Shown here piece by piece: positions 21,360 to 32,396 of a DNA stretch of 64,000 nt. Under the pieces are notes generated by a model. It ran no database searches and had not been told where the DNA came from. It saw only the letters and a program-made list of their open reading frames with translations. A program made the position numbers and the translations under genes. Each line of letters starts with the position of its first letter. Positions within the stretch are counted from its first letter, which is position 1. This DNA is from Inia geoffrensis (Eukaryota; Chordata; Mammalia; Artiodactyla; Iniidae). The stretch lies in NCBI GenBank assembly GCA_036417435.1, contig CM070907.1, forward strand, positions 58,636,001-58,700,000. The letters run 5' to 3'.

Positions 21360-21840
21360 TATGTTCAAATTGTTCCATATTTGTTGGATGGAAGCCCCGC
21401 CATGCTATTTTCTGTGTTCTTGTGACATGCTCCCATTTTCTTTTTAAAGCACTCCCTGGCTTCCTAGCATAACAAGAATTTTTTCAGGCTCATCTTGCAC
21501 CTACCCTGCCCAGTCCCAAAATCAGTCACTTCGCTGAGAATCTCTGCTTCATGATAATGTGGAATGGTGTTATATATCAACATCCGGGAACCAGGTTTAC
21601 TTATTGCTGTGGGGATATCTTTGATTCTTGGCCCTGTCAGCTGACAGAGCTAGGAAACATATGAGTGCACATATACATAAAAATATGCATGCATATACTA
21701 TACAGAGAAATATACATACACATACAAATACATGAATAAAAATACAATGCACAGATACAGTCATACAAACACACACACACACATATATAATATATATATT
21801 CGAAATCATAAATCCACAATGACACCTCAATTCCAGTCCC
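21360..21840 (+). repeat. Old interspersed repeat of uncertain class
   Basis: The order CTGGCTTCCTAGCATAACAA, CAGGCTCATCTTGCACCTAC, ATCAGTCACTTCGCTGAGAA and CTGACAGAGCTAGGAAACAT matches a mammalian interspersed repeat I recall from other genomes but cannot name with certainty. A CATA/CA-rich simple repeat at 21665-21799 occupies its 3' part. Confidence 0.5.
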
Positions 21841-22190
21841 TAAGGGATTTTTGTTTGTGTTTTTACCATATACTATTTTACATTTGTATTATACTTCAAT
21901 CACAGTGAAAACCCTATCTTCCTTTAATATCAACATATTTATTCATTAGCTCAATCCTATAATACACCTACAAGAATTTCAGAATGACTTTACCCATGCT
22001 ACAGACAAAAAAAAAAAAGAAAAAAAGAAAAACTCAAATCTACTAAAAAGAGTCTGGTGTTTGTTGGCATTTCTTCCTCCTCCTCACATTGCCTGTGACT
22101 GAGGGTACATAGTCCAATACTATGAAAATGTTACCTTGGATTAATCCTTCCTTCCTTTTCCCTCAGTTTTTATTTTCTCACTCATTAATT
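21841..22190. other. Non-coding, A-rich patch
   Basis: An A run with scattered G at 22008-22032; otherwise nothing recognised. Confidence 0.45.
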
Positions 22191-22194
22191 TTAT

Positions 22195-23280
22195 TTTTTG
22201 AAAATGCAGAACATTAACATACTTTCACAGACTAAAACTGTACAAAAACGTATGCTCAAAGAATTGTCATTTCTTGCTGTATCCCTTCCACCCCATTTTC
22301 TGCCCATCTTATTCCTTAGAGATAACCAATCCTCATTATTTTTTGGCTTATCCTTCTTATGTTTCTTTTTGCACTTAACAAAGATATATTTATGTTTTCT
22401 TCTTTTCACTTCCTTCTTATGCAAAATGTAGCATGCCATTTGTGCTTTTATTCACCCTTTTTTTTTTTTCACTTATGCTATCTCCGTAAATCACTCCATA
22501 TCAGTTCAGAGGTCTTCCTCATGCTTTTGTGCAGTGGCATAGTACTCAGTCGTGTATGTCTACCATAGTTTATTTAACAAAACCTCTCTGGTGAGAGATT
22601 TGAGTAGTTTTCAATATTTTACAGTATAATACATATATTTGTGCATATGCAATTTTATATTCTTGGTGGTATATCATTATGGTAAAGCCCTAGAAGTGTT
22701 GTGGGTCAAAAGGTAAGAATACATGTAGACTCTTCATAAGTGTTATACTATTTAGCATTCTCACCAGCAACGTGTGCAAGTGTCTATTTCCCCATAGTGT
22801 CCCCAATACACTGTATTATCAAGTTTTTTCAATTTTTGACAACATACTGCATGCTAAACAGTTCCTTGGTCTAGTATTAACTTTTATTATTTTTATCCTG
22901 AGTGAAGTTGAGCATATTTTCATGTGTTTAAGGTCTACTTTTATTTCACTTTTTTGTGAAATGTCTGCTAATGGCTTTTTCCCAATATTCTGTAAAATAA
23001 ATTTTCTCTTTAATTTTTAAAGTCCATTAAAAAGTAAGGATATTAGCCTTTTCTCTCTGATATGCTTTGCCAATTTTACTCCCACTTGGTCGCTCTTATT
23101 TTGAATTTTTGCTATTTAAATTTTTTTTAATGTAGTCATATTTATTGATTTTTAAAATTGCATATGGGTTTTCACTCAGAGTTAAAAAGATTTTCCTATA
23201 CCTATATTTATGGAAGAACTCACTGATGTTTTCTCCTTCTTCTAGCACTTGTGTGTTTTTATAGTTAGAACTCCCCTGTT
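22195..23280 (-). mobile_element. Old L1 (L1M-type) ORF2 3' region
   Basis: Antisense landmarks of old L1s appear in order: CTACCATAGTTTATTTAACA (22561), CCCTAGAAGTGTTGTGGGTC (22688), ATTCTCACCAGCAACGTGTG, TTTTCATGTGTTTAAGGTCT, and near 23130 TAATGTAGTCATATTTATTG. Heavily diverged, no reading frame left. Confidence 0.7.
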
Positions 23281-23861
23281 GCTCTGGATTGTCTATATAA
23301 CTGTGGTTTCCAAACAGTTCTACAGAACCTTATGTCTCCACAGAAGTGATTCATGAGGACTGAAAATGACCAATTTAAAATATATTTTGTCAGTTAAAAT
23401 CTTGAATTAAAAGCAACTCATCTACTTAAATACGTCAAATGAAGTTTTTAACACATTGAAGATCATTAATACACCGAAATTTGCTGCCAAACAAAATCTT
23501 TCTCTAAAGTGATCACAATATAGTTTCTCCTTCCATATCTGGACATGTATTGAACCTTTGGGAATATATTATTGACAGCTAGGTTCTTCTCTGATTTATT
23601 TTTAAACTCAGGCCTATGCATGTCTCCTAAAATCAAAACAAAGCAAAACCTCTATAAACCAGAACATCAGAGGTGGCATGCTTAATTAAGATGACACAAA
23701 GTCCAGGTACATCTGCTTGGTGCATGTCTTTTATACACTGCTACAGTGAGTTGTGTGCAGCGGCAAGTAAACTCCTAAAACGTTACAGTGTGAGATGTCA
23801 GAGTGTTGGTATTCGTGGAAATCAATGGGCGTTTTAAGTCCTTTTTGTCTTATTCTTATAT
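23281..23861. other. Non-coding, nothing recognised
   Basis: No named repeat or coding signal supported. Confidence 0.45.
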
Positions 23862-24195
23862 TAATGCATTCCAAAATCATTTGTTAAAAACCTATTATGT
23901 GTCAGGCACTGTACTGGGTCTCAGATATAAAACATGAACATGATCCTTGCCACTTCAGAAACTTGTAATTCTAAAATGTCCCTTAATTTATAAAAGTTAA
24001 TTTATATATCCAGGCAAGACATATTAAATAATTAATTATAATAAAAATGATGAGAGTTATAATAGAAAAAGTACTAGATGTCACAGGGTTATTTAAGAGA
24101 ATATATGACTCATGAGATATGGAAGGTCTCTCTGAAAAAATATTGCTTAAACTAAGAACTGAAAATTGAGAATGAGTAAGTAAAATGCCCTTTAA
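23862..24195 (-). mobile_element. L2 LINE relic
   Basis: Reverse L2: AACCTATTATGTGTCAGGCA, CTGTACTGGGTCTCAGATAT, GATCCTTGCCACTTCAGAAA, then GAAGGTCTCTCTGAAAAAAT further on. Confidence 0.65.
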
Positions 24196-24311
24196 ATTGT
24201 TTTTTTTTTTCTTATATTGGAGTTTCTCATGAGTCCAAAATATAGAAGGTAAATTCATTCTACTGTTAGCAAATCACATATTTAAAGTATAGAAACAAAG
24301 TTTCCTTAAGA

Positions 24312-25462
24312 TAACAGATATCTGTATGTCTTTTTTGGAAAAACATCCATTTTTTAATCAGACTATTTGTTCTTTTGCTGTTGAGTTATATGTGTTCCTT
24401 ATATATTTTGGATATTAACCCCTTATCTGATATATGGTTTGCAAATATTTTCTCTCATTTTGTAAGTCATCTCTTCATTCTGTTCATGGTTTGTTTTGTT
24501 GTGTACAAGCTTTTTAATTTGGTGTTCTACTTAACTTTGCTTTTGTTGCTTGTGCTTTTGGTGTCATATCCAAAGAAATCATTGGAAAGACCAGTGTCAA
24601 GAAGCTTTTTCCCTGTTGTTTGTTTTTTTTTTTCTTTTTTTCCGCTAGGAGTTTTACAGTTACCAGTCTTACTTTTAAGTCTCTAATCTATTTCAAGTTA
24701 TTTTTTGTGAATGGTATAAGATAGGGGTCCAGGTTCATTCTTTTGCATGTTAATATCCAGTTTTACAAATACCATTTATTGAAAGGATTTCCCCATTGGG
24801 TACTCTTGACTTCCTTCTCAAATATTAGTTGACCTTGTGTAGAGGCGTTCATTTCTGAGCTCTCTGTTCTATTCCATTGATCTATGTGTCTGTTTTATGC
24901 CAGTACCATACTGTTTTGATTACTGCAGTTTTCTAGAATAGTTTGAAATCAAGATGCCTCCAGACTTGTTCTTCTTTCTCAAGATTGCTTTGGTTATTTG
25001 GGGTTTTTCATGGTTTCATAGAAATTTTAGGATTGTTTTTTCTATTTATTTGAAAATTTTTGATAGCAATTGCATTGAATCTATGGAAGGCTTTGGGTAA
25101 TATGGACATTTTAACAATACCAATTCTTCTGATGCACAAACATGAGATATCTTTTCATGTAATATATGTCTTCTTCAGTTTCTTTCAACAGTATACAGAT
25201 CTTTTATCATCTTGGTTAAATTTATTCTTAAGTATTTTATTGTTTTTGATGCTACTGTAAATATGATTGTTTTCTTCATTTTTAATTCAGATATTTTGTT
25301 GTTAGTGTACAGAAATGTGTATCAAATCATCACGTTGTACACCTTAAACTTATAAAATGTTTTTTATAAGTTTATTTTATATGTTTATATAAAATGTTTT
25401 TATATAAACATATAAAATGTTATATGTAAATTATATCACAATAAAACTGGAAAAAAATAAAC
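24312..25462 (+). mobile_element. L1 with 5' inversion (twin priming)
   Basis: From about 24312 to 25315 the sequence is antisense L1 ORF2: on the minus strand AATCAAAACAGTATGGTACT, CACATAGATCAATGGAATAG and AAAGACATACAGAT are recognisable. From about 25316 the orientation switches to plus with an L1 3'UTR (TCACGTTGTACACCTTAAAC, CACAATAAAACTGG) and an A tail to about 25461. An inverted 5' part joined to a sense 3' end is the usual product of twin priming. Two independent insertions remain possible because I could not find a TSD. Confidence 0.65.
25348..25418. repeat. Two adjacent AT hairpins, one with a perfect 21-bp stem
   Basis: Arms 25374-25394 and 25398-25418 are exact reverse complements over 21 bp with a 3-nt loop. 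Immediately left, 25348-25357 and 25362-25371 form a perfect 10-bp stem with a 4-nt loop. Both lie within the L1 3'UTR. Confidence 0.9.
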
Positions 25463-25639
25463 AGAACCACATAATTTTGAAGCCCTCCACATCAGCCTCC
25501 ACTATCCATTATTATCACCTACTCCTACATCTGGCTAACTTGTTGCCTATGACTTTTATTGCTTAAGATTGATCCAGGATTGCCTTAAGGTATCTTAAGA
25601 GGATAACGTCTCTGTTTGCCTGCCCTCTCCATGGCCTTC
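25463..25639. other. Non-coding, nothing recognised
   Basis: Short stretch between L1 and L2 relics. Confidence 0.4.
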
Positions 25640-25822
25640 CTTTGTGTTCTTATAGCATCGTATGTATTTACCTCTCTACTGTATCATTTATCATATTCTT
25701 TTCTCTATTCCTCTGCCCTCTCCACTAAGTGCTCAAGTCCTTTAGCTAAGGACCAAAGCCTTATTAATTCAGCACAACTGCTAATACTTTGTAGTCACTC
25801 CATATATGTTAAATAAATAAAG
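25640..25822 (+). mobile_element. L2 LINE relic
   Basis: Diverged L2 3' end: TTCTTATAGCATCGTATGTA, CTAAGTGCTCAAGTCC, TAGTCACTCCATATATGTTA and AATAAATAAAGG. Confidence 0.45.
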
Positions 25823-26083
25823 GCTTTCTAAGATAAAAGAGGAAAACATATTGTAGATGAGGACAGCATGTTACAAAAGAGGACGAAGTATAAAAGAGTG
25901 GCCTTCTTTCAGGAAATGGGATAAAAAGGTGTATTTGAAAACAAAACATTATTGGGAATACAGAAAACCATCATGGAAGATCTGAACAGAAAAGAAAATA
26001 GAGGTCAGAATCTTAGGGGCTGGTATTTCCTGATAATATATGTGTACCTTATTTTAGAGGCAATGGCAAACCGATGTAAGCTC

Positions 26084-26530
26084 TGTGGCAGACTGATAAC
26101 AGCCCCCAAAGACATCAGGTCCTAATCCCCGGAACCTGAAAATGTTACTTTATAAGAGAAAGAGTTTTTGCAGATGTGATTATGGATCTTTAGAAAAAGA
26201 AATTATCCTGGATCATCCAGGTCGACACACACAGGAGAGATGGTGATGTGAAGACAGAGCAGAAAATGATTTGAAGATGCTTGCCTTGAAAATTGGTGTG
26301 ATGTGACTACAAGCCAAGGAATGCTAGTAACTACCACAAATTGGAAGAGGCAAAGCACAGTTCCCCTGTAGAGCCTCAGGAAGTTGTGTGGCCCTGCTGT
26401 ATCAGTGTATCAGCACAGTGGTACTGATTTAGGACTCCTGGTCTCCAGAACTGTAACAGAATCAATTTCTATTGTCTTAAGCCACTGGGTTTGTGGTACT
26501 TTGCTACAGCAGCCACAGGGAACTAATACA
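26084..26530 (+). mobile_element. MLT1-type LTR (ERVL-MaLR), solo
   Basis: The LTR starts TGTGGCAGACTGATAACAGC and ends AACTAATACA, with family hallmarks between: GTCCTAATCCCCGGAACCTG, TTTGCAGATGTGATTATGGA, ATTATCCTGGATCATCCAGG, CCTGGTCTCCAGAACTGTAA and AAGCCACTGGGTTTGTGGTA. The site where the family carries its AATAAA signal reads AATCAA. No internal retroviral genes flank it, so it is a solo relic. Confidence 0.82.
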
Positions 26531-27124
26531 GCCTGAATCAGGGAAAGTTAGAAAATTATTTATTTGTAACAGGAGAAGTCTGGAATTAGTGAGTAAGGAA
26601 GCCTGGGGAGGGAACTGCAGGAGCAGGACAGGAAACCAGTTGGGGGATGATGACATTAATGCTGGTGAATCATCAGGGGAGCCTACAATAATGTGGTAGC
26701 TCTGGCAATGGTGAAAAGGAATAAAATTCATTTGTAAAATATCCCTAGCTACAATTATTGTATATGATAAGGAAAAAAACTTTTTAAATTTATTGTCTTA
26801 TGGTGGTTTAAAAAAATCTGAAATATATATCTTTTAATCCTTGTAAATAGGATAATTATTGCTACAATACTATGTAATGGGCTGCATCAGGGTTAAAGGT
26901 TTCTTCCAGATAGGAAAGAAAGGGTATTTCTTGCATATAGAAACAACCCCAATTTCTTTGGATCATGGAAAACCAGGGCTAGAAGGGAAGTCAGAGGGTC
27001 TGACATAGCCTCTGCAGCTTTTTCTCTAGCATTCTAGATGAATGATCATCTGACTTCTGCCTAGCAAGCAACTCACTACGACCACAGGGAACAGGCAGCC
27101 CAGACATGCAGCTCTGCCTAGTAT
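26531..27124. other. Non-coding, nothing recognised
   Basis: No repeat or coding signal supported. Confidence 0.45.
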
Positions 27125-27430
27125 GCACTCATATAACAAATATTTATCAAATTCTCCTCTATATGTATTGTGTGCTTTTCTAGTCCTGGAAATTCAGCAG
27201 TCCATAAGAAAGACTCACAGAGCTTCCATTCTAACAGGAGATAGATAAGAACTCAGGGACCAAATATATTAACAAAATAATAATCAGATACTGACAATTA
27301 GGGCTAGGAAGAAGATAAAATATAGTAATAGGATATTGGGTGTTAAAATTTTGTAGTCAAGGAAGACATCTCAGAGGAGGCAACATCTGAGCTGAGACCT
27401 TAATGGCAGGTAGGGAGCTAGCTGTACAAT
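27125..27430 (-). mobile_element. L2 LINE relic
   Basis: Reverse L2: ATAACAAATATTTATCAAAT, CAGAGCTTCCATTCTAACAG, then CATCTCAGAGGAGGCAACAT and TGAGCTGAGACCTTAATGGC. Confidence 0.72.
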
Positions 27431-27992
27431 TCTGTGTTGCCCCTGAACATACAACTCAGAGCATGGGTAAGGTGGCTTTGTGTTAGCATGAGAAAAGCCT
27501 TGGGTAGGAATTCAATGACCTGAGTTTTAATTCTTGCTCTTCATTTGATCAGGTGTGTGCCCTAAGGTTTTTCTTTGCCTCACTAGATTTCCATCTTTTG
27601 ATGCTTCTGATAAGTGATAGGGTCAGACTAGGTCACTGATATTCAAACTGTACTCCATGAGGCCCACTAAGGGGCTTAGATGATGAGGCTCAGATCTCAC
27701 CACCAGCTTCAACCAGAGTAAGCCTGTACCTGATGTTTGCATTTTCCAAAACAATTTTATTTAAAAAAAGAATTCTTCAGGTCAAAAAGGCTTATACCCA
27801 TTAGCCAAAACAATCAATTTAATTATTTAAAACTTCCAAATCCAGTGATTCGAAGCTATAGACAATTTTGAATCAATAAAATGGAAAATAAATGCAGTCT
27901 AAATATGAAAAGGATTGCCTGGCAAAATAGTAAGCTCCCCGTCATAGGAGTTTTGCAAAAATAAAAACAAAAACAAACAACTTAGGAAATGC
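27431..27992. other. Non-coding
   Basis: A faint hAT (MER5-like) resemblance around 27630-27750 is too weak to call; nothing else recognised. Confidence 0.4.
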
Positions 27993-28058
27993 AGGTATCT
28001 ATATTAGGAAAGGAGCTATTTAAGAAGTAGTATTCTTTGGCCTATGACTTAGTGACTT
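27993..28058 (+). repeat. 66-bp direct repeat, copy 1
   Basis: About 88% identical (7 mismatches, one gap) to 32332-32396. Both copies share GGCCTATGACTTAGTGA. Not assigned to any family. Confidence 0.8.
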
Positions 28059-28560
28059 AAAGGAAGGAAGGAGGGAAGCAGAACAAAACCAGATGATGCT
28101 CCTCTGCCCCTCATGCTGCATCCTTAACCAATCTAACAGTTCACCGTGATTACCAGTGGTTCTAATCAACAGTGTCCTTGGGTGCACCTCTGTGAACTCT
28201 GGTAGAGCTCGGGGAAGATGAGAAGCTGCCTTTTTTTGGTGAAACTGATGTGTGAGGAGAAGTAAGGAGGTCAGCGTTCTCATTCCACTTCTTCCCACAC
28301 TGTGAAACTTTAAGCAAATGCTCTCATTCCTCTGAGTTTCAGTCTCCTCACTTATAAGATGGAATATGGGCATATTCCCTATGGAAGACCTAGAGAGGGA
28401 ACATGTAGTCTATACCCTGTAATACTCTGCTTAATATTTGCACCATAATTGCAATTTACCAAATGTCTTTTACATTCAGTGTCTGATACAATAGCTGCAC
28501 ATGACAAATAGTGTTGAATGATCTAAAGTGACCATGGCTTTAGTAAATGGTTTAGGAATA
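28059..28560. other. Non-coding, nothing recognised
   Basis: Left flank of the Tigger element. The minus frame at 28020-28373 has no domain. Confidence 0.45.
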
Positions 28561-30661
28561 CAGTAAGTCCTCTACATATGAACGAGTCCCATTCCAAGAG
28601 TGCATTCATAAGTCCACTTGCCCGTAAGTCCAACAAAGTTAGCCTAGGTACTCAACTAACACAATCAGCTATATAGTACTGTACTGTAATAGGTTTACAA
28701 TACTTTTCACACAAATAATATAGTAACAAATAGTAACAAATACAAAACAAAAACAAATAGTAAGAAATACAAAAAATATAGAAAAAGTTTTTAATCTTAC
28801 AGTACAATACCTTGGAAAGTACAGTAGTACAGTGCAACAGCTGGCATACAGGGGCTGGCATCGAGTGAACAGGCAAGAAGAGTTACTGACTGGAGGAGGG
28901 ATAGGAGGTGGGCGATGGTAGAGCTGAAGGATCGTCAGCAACAGGAGATGGAGGGCAAGCTACAATTTCACTCACACCTGATATTGATGGCACAGGTTCT
29001 GGTTCCTTGCTGGATTCAATTCTATCTACCCTCTTGAAAAAATCGATCTCCAATGCCATCAGGTCTTCATTAGTAAGCTCCTCGTGTTGCACAGCAAGGA
29101 GTTCAGTGAAGTCGTCCTCCTGTAGATCTAGTGCCAGCTTCTCGCTGAGGGTCACTAAGTTGCTGAAGACCTCTTTGAACTCCTCATCCACCTTCTCAAA
29201 TTCATGAAAATCATGAACAAACTGCAGGAAAATGTTCTTCCAAACCCCATTCATCGTGACAGCCATAATCTTATGCCAAGCAAAGCCCATGTTTTTTATG
29301 GCCTTGTAGATGTCATAGTCCTTCCAAAATTGTCACAAGGTTGTTCCTGATTTGTCATTCACCTTTACTGCCTGACAAAAAGTGTGACATAAATAATATT
29401 TCTTGAAAGTCATTGTAACTCCCCAGTTCACAGGTTGGATGAGCAATATAGTACTCAGTGGCAGATACACTATTTTGGCTTTGGGATGAAAGTCATCCAT
29501 GAATGGGGGGTGGCCCGGAGCACTGTCAAGCAGCAAAAGAATATTGAATGGGACATCCTTCTCCAAGCAATACTTCTCTACCTCCGGGATAAAGTGATGG
29601 AAAAACCAATCCTGGAAAATGGCTTGTGTAACCCAGGCTTAGGGGTTATGCTTCCACACAACAGGAAGAGAGCCCTTGGCTATGTTTTTAAGGGCTCTTA
29701 GGTTCTCTGAGTGATAAACTAAAAGAGGCTTCAGCTTCCTATCGCCAGAAGCATTGCTACCAAATGGCAGAGTTAGCCTATCCTTTGCTGCTTTATAGCC
29801 TGACATCAACTTTTCCTCCTTACTGATGTAACTTCAGTCTGGCATCCTCTTCCAGTACAGTCCTCTCTCATCCACATTAAAAACCTGCTCGGGTAAATAC
29901 ACACCTTCATCAATGATTTCCTGACGTGTTGCAGGAAATTCCTGGGCAGCTACAATATCTGCACTCGCTGCCTCACCACTTACTTTTACGGTGTGAAGGT
30001 TGGCTCTAGCCTTGAACCGATGAAACCAGCCATGGCTGGTATTAAAAATGCACCCTCTGATTATTCGCCGTGTTTCTTCTTCAAGTCTTCATAAAAGGCT
30101 TTTAGCTTTCTCTTGAATCAGCATTAAGCTGAGGGGGACTCGATGCTAATGCTGATCCTGCAACCGCACACTGAGAAGTTTCTCCATCTCCTCCATCTTT
30201 TCCACGCTTCTTTGATATTATTGTCGACATCATCAGCACAGCAGATTTCACATGTTCTATGATCTTGTCCTTGTCCTTTAGAATAGTGCTGATGGTTGGA
30301 CAATTCATGTTATAAGAACAAGTGACGTCTACCATATTTTCGCCTTGCTCCACTCTCTCAATTATTTTCACTTCTGTTTCCATCGTTATCGATTGGCGCT
30401 TCTTAGCAGTACCAGCTACATCACCACTGCTTTTACACTTGCTTCCAGACATCCTGGGCTTGAAATAAAGACACTGTACTACTGTACTCTATACAGTACT
30501 GTACAGTACAATACACAAAAGCACAATCACTTGTAGAGGATGCACACATGTGACAATGTACACCAGACTCGTGAACTAACTTACGTGACTGGACATGCAA
30601 ATACATGTTTGCATCTTTGAAAGTTTGCAATTTGAACATCTGTATGTAGGGGATTTACTGT
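28561..30661 (-). mobile_element. Tigger (pogo/Tc1-mariner) DNA transposon
   Basis: A 2,101-bp element with terminal inverted repeats: left end CAGTAAGTCCTCTACATA, right end (reverse complement) CAGTAAATCCCCTACATA, 16 of 18 identical. A TA dinucleotide flanks both sides (28559-28560 and 30662-30663), as expected for Tc1/mariner insertion. The minus strand encodes a decayed pogo-type transposase with a CENP-B-like N terminus. Subterminal CAGTAC/GTACTG repeats (28676-28685 and 30483-30510) occur near both ends. Confidence 0.9.
28883..30452 (-). pseudogene. Tigger transposase (TIGD1-like), decayed
   Basis: The product would be a pogo-type cut-and-paste transposase. The start at 30452 opens MSGSKCKSSGDVAGTAKKRQ, then a helix-turn-helix (TMETEVKIIERVEQGENMVD). 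A frameshift follows KKRGK near 30200. The DDE domain is still visible: FNVDERGLYWKRMP near 29865 (first Asp), LLLLDSAPGHPP near 29530 (second Asp) and LIQPVNWGV near 29440, where the third catalytic Asp is Asn. Further stops occur, for example after TTL near 29335. The C terminus (29290-28883) is acidic, then joins LMALEI directly to DFFKRVDRIESSKEP, which looks like an in-frame internal deletion. It ends PSSSQ-stop. Homology to the TIGD gene family reflects shared transposon ancestry; this copy is not a domesticated gene. Confidence 0.88.
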
Positions 30662-30663
30662 AC

Positions 30664-31429
30664 TTGCTGCCTTCTTTAAAAAACAGAAGTTGTTTTTGTG
30701 AATACAAGTCCTCAGATAGGCAATTTCAGGATGCTTAAGAGTAACAAATACCACCCCTTTCTTTTCTCAAGTACCAGAAGAGATCATTGTATCCACAGTG
30801 AAATGAAATTAATCGTTAACCATTGAATAACATTTCTGAGAGGCAGATAAACCAAATGTTGACAGTTTGGATGCCCTCAATCAACTAAATGGGAAGTGTT
30901 ATATGAGAGGAAAGAGGTATCACTTGATTAGGGATGCATCTTAGCCTTTAAATTAAATTTGAGACACCCTGGTCCACTTGGCTAACATTTTAAAATTTAA
31001 GCAAAATACCACTGGCTTGGGAGTGCAATTCTAAGCTCTCAACCTAACCATGGGGCTTTCATTCTTTGCCAGACCAGAGTGACCACAGAGCTTCTAGACG
31101 AGCCCTCTGAAATCCTTTTGTGGATTAATATCACATTTTCCAGACAGCAGGAGCTTGACTGTATGACCAAATCTTCTCAGATTTCATGGGGCTCCAAGAC
31201 TGTTTTGTTCATAAAAGAAAGTCTGGATAGAAATTTACTTTTCTATTTGGTATACTGGCCCCATTAAACAGGAAACTATTTTGAGATTATCAGACACATA
31301 CAGTGGTTCCCTTAGCCAGCTTTATCTTCCATAAGGATAAAGTATATATCACTATTTTCTTCTATTTATTTGTCCATTCTTATAACACATTTAGTATGCC
31401 AAGTTCTTTGTTAGACAGCAGATGTATGA
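30664..31429. other. Non-coding, nothing recognised
   Basis: Right flank of Tigger. No repeat or exon supported. Confidence 0.45.
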
Positions 31430-31870
31430 GGAAGGATCCCCCAATAAAATAAATGACAGGATCTTAGAAGGAAATCGGATTTTCGTATCTCAAGAGGGTT
31501 TAATAAAGAGACTACTTACAAGGTGTGGACAGGGTGGAGGAAAACCCAAGGGATAGTGTAGATTCCGCTCCACAACACCCTGGGGGCTAGTAAGAAAGGA
31601 GCTGGTACAATTTCCAGGATTGAAGGAATAAGAAAAGGAGAGAGTACTCCACATTCATTCACTCTCCTCCCCCTGCCCCAATCTCCTGCCAGGGCTCCCC
31701 ATTAGTTGAATCCAATGAAAAGCCAGAAGGCAAGACAGTCTTGGTATACCCTTGCAAGTCAGCCTCTCCCCCAGAACGCAGGGTGGAGCAGGGTAGAGAG
31801 CGGATCTCGAGGGGCAAACAGAAGATAATTAGCATCCTGGGAGTACAAAGATAATTTGAAGGGTATGTTT
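31430..31870. repeat. Probable old interspersed repeat, unassigned
   Basis: Segments such as GGGTTTAATAAAGAGACTAC, CAGGGCTCCCCATTAGTTGA and GGGGCAAACAGAAGATAATT resemble an old LTR-type mammalian repeat that I cannot name. No coding sequence. Confidence 0.35.
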
Positions 31871-32044
31871 CTACTCTGATTTTCATCTAAAGCATAATCA
31901 CAAGGAAAGTCACTGATGAAGTAGAAGTCTGAATTTTTCTGACTATATATGTGGCAAATAAAACAAAAAAAATCAAAATGAATTGGGTTCTATCAACATG
32001 AAACGGTGTTCCTTTCTTAAATTGTTAAGCTGTATTTCTTCTCA
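31871..32044. other. Non-coding, nothing recognised
   Basis: Short unassigned stretch. Confidence 0.4.
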
Positions 32045-32235
32045 GAGGCAATGCATTGTAGTGGAAAGAACAATAGTTTTGTTGTTGGGTAAATCCAGTT
32101 CAAATATTGACTTTGACTTCACACTAACACTCTATGTGACTTTGGGTAAATTATTTCACCTCTCCTTAGTTTCCTGACCAGTAAATATGAGATTCATTAC
32201 GTCTACTTAGTACTATGCATGACACATGGTAACAG
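32045..32235 (+). mobile_element. MIR SINE relic
   Basis: Plus-strand MIR: GCATTGTAGTGGAAAGAACA, TATGTGACTTTGGGTAAATT, CTCTCCTTAGTTTCCTGACC and GCATGACACATGGTAACAGC. Confidence 0.72.
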
Positions 32236-32331
32236 CTCAGAAAAATATATCTTTCATAGTGTTTAACAATATTAAGATTATATAAATATCAATCCTAAAA
32301 TATCAGTTATTCTGTGTTTCATCTAATATGT

Positions 32332-32396
32332 AGGTATCTATTGCAGAAAGGAGATATTTAAGAAGCAGTATCCTTTGGCCTATGACTTAGTGATTT
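32332..32396 (+). repeat. 66-bp direct repeat, copy 2
   Basis: Second copy of the 27993-28058 sequence in the same orientation, about 4.3 kb away with the Tigger element between them. Confidence 0.8.

Noticed and set aside
24375..24686. 103-codon hydrophobic frame suggesting a membrane protein
   Set aside because: It is antisense L1 ORF2, where A-rich coding sequence reads as Leu, Phe and Val on the other strand.
27630..27750. MER5-like hAT element
   Set aside because: The resemblance (TATTCAAACTGTACTCCATG, TTTGCATTTTCC) is too weak and neither terminus can be placed.
28883..30452. Domesticated TIGD-type gene
   Set aside because: The frame has several stops and frameshifts, a catalytic change and intact transposon ends, so it is a decayed transposon copy.
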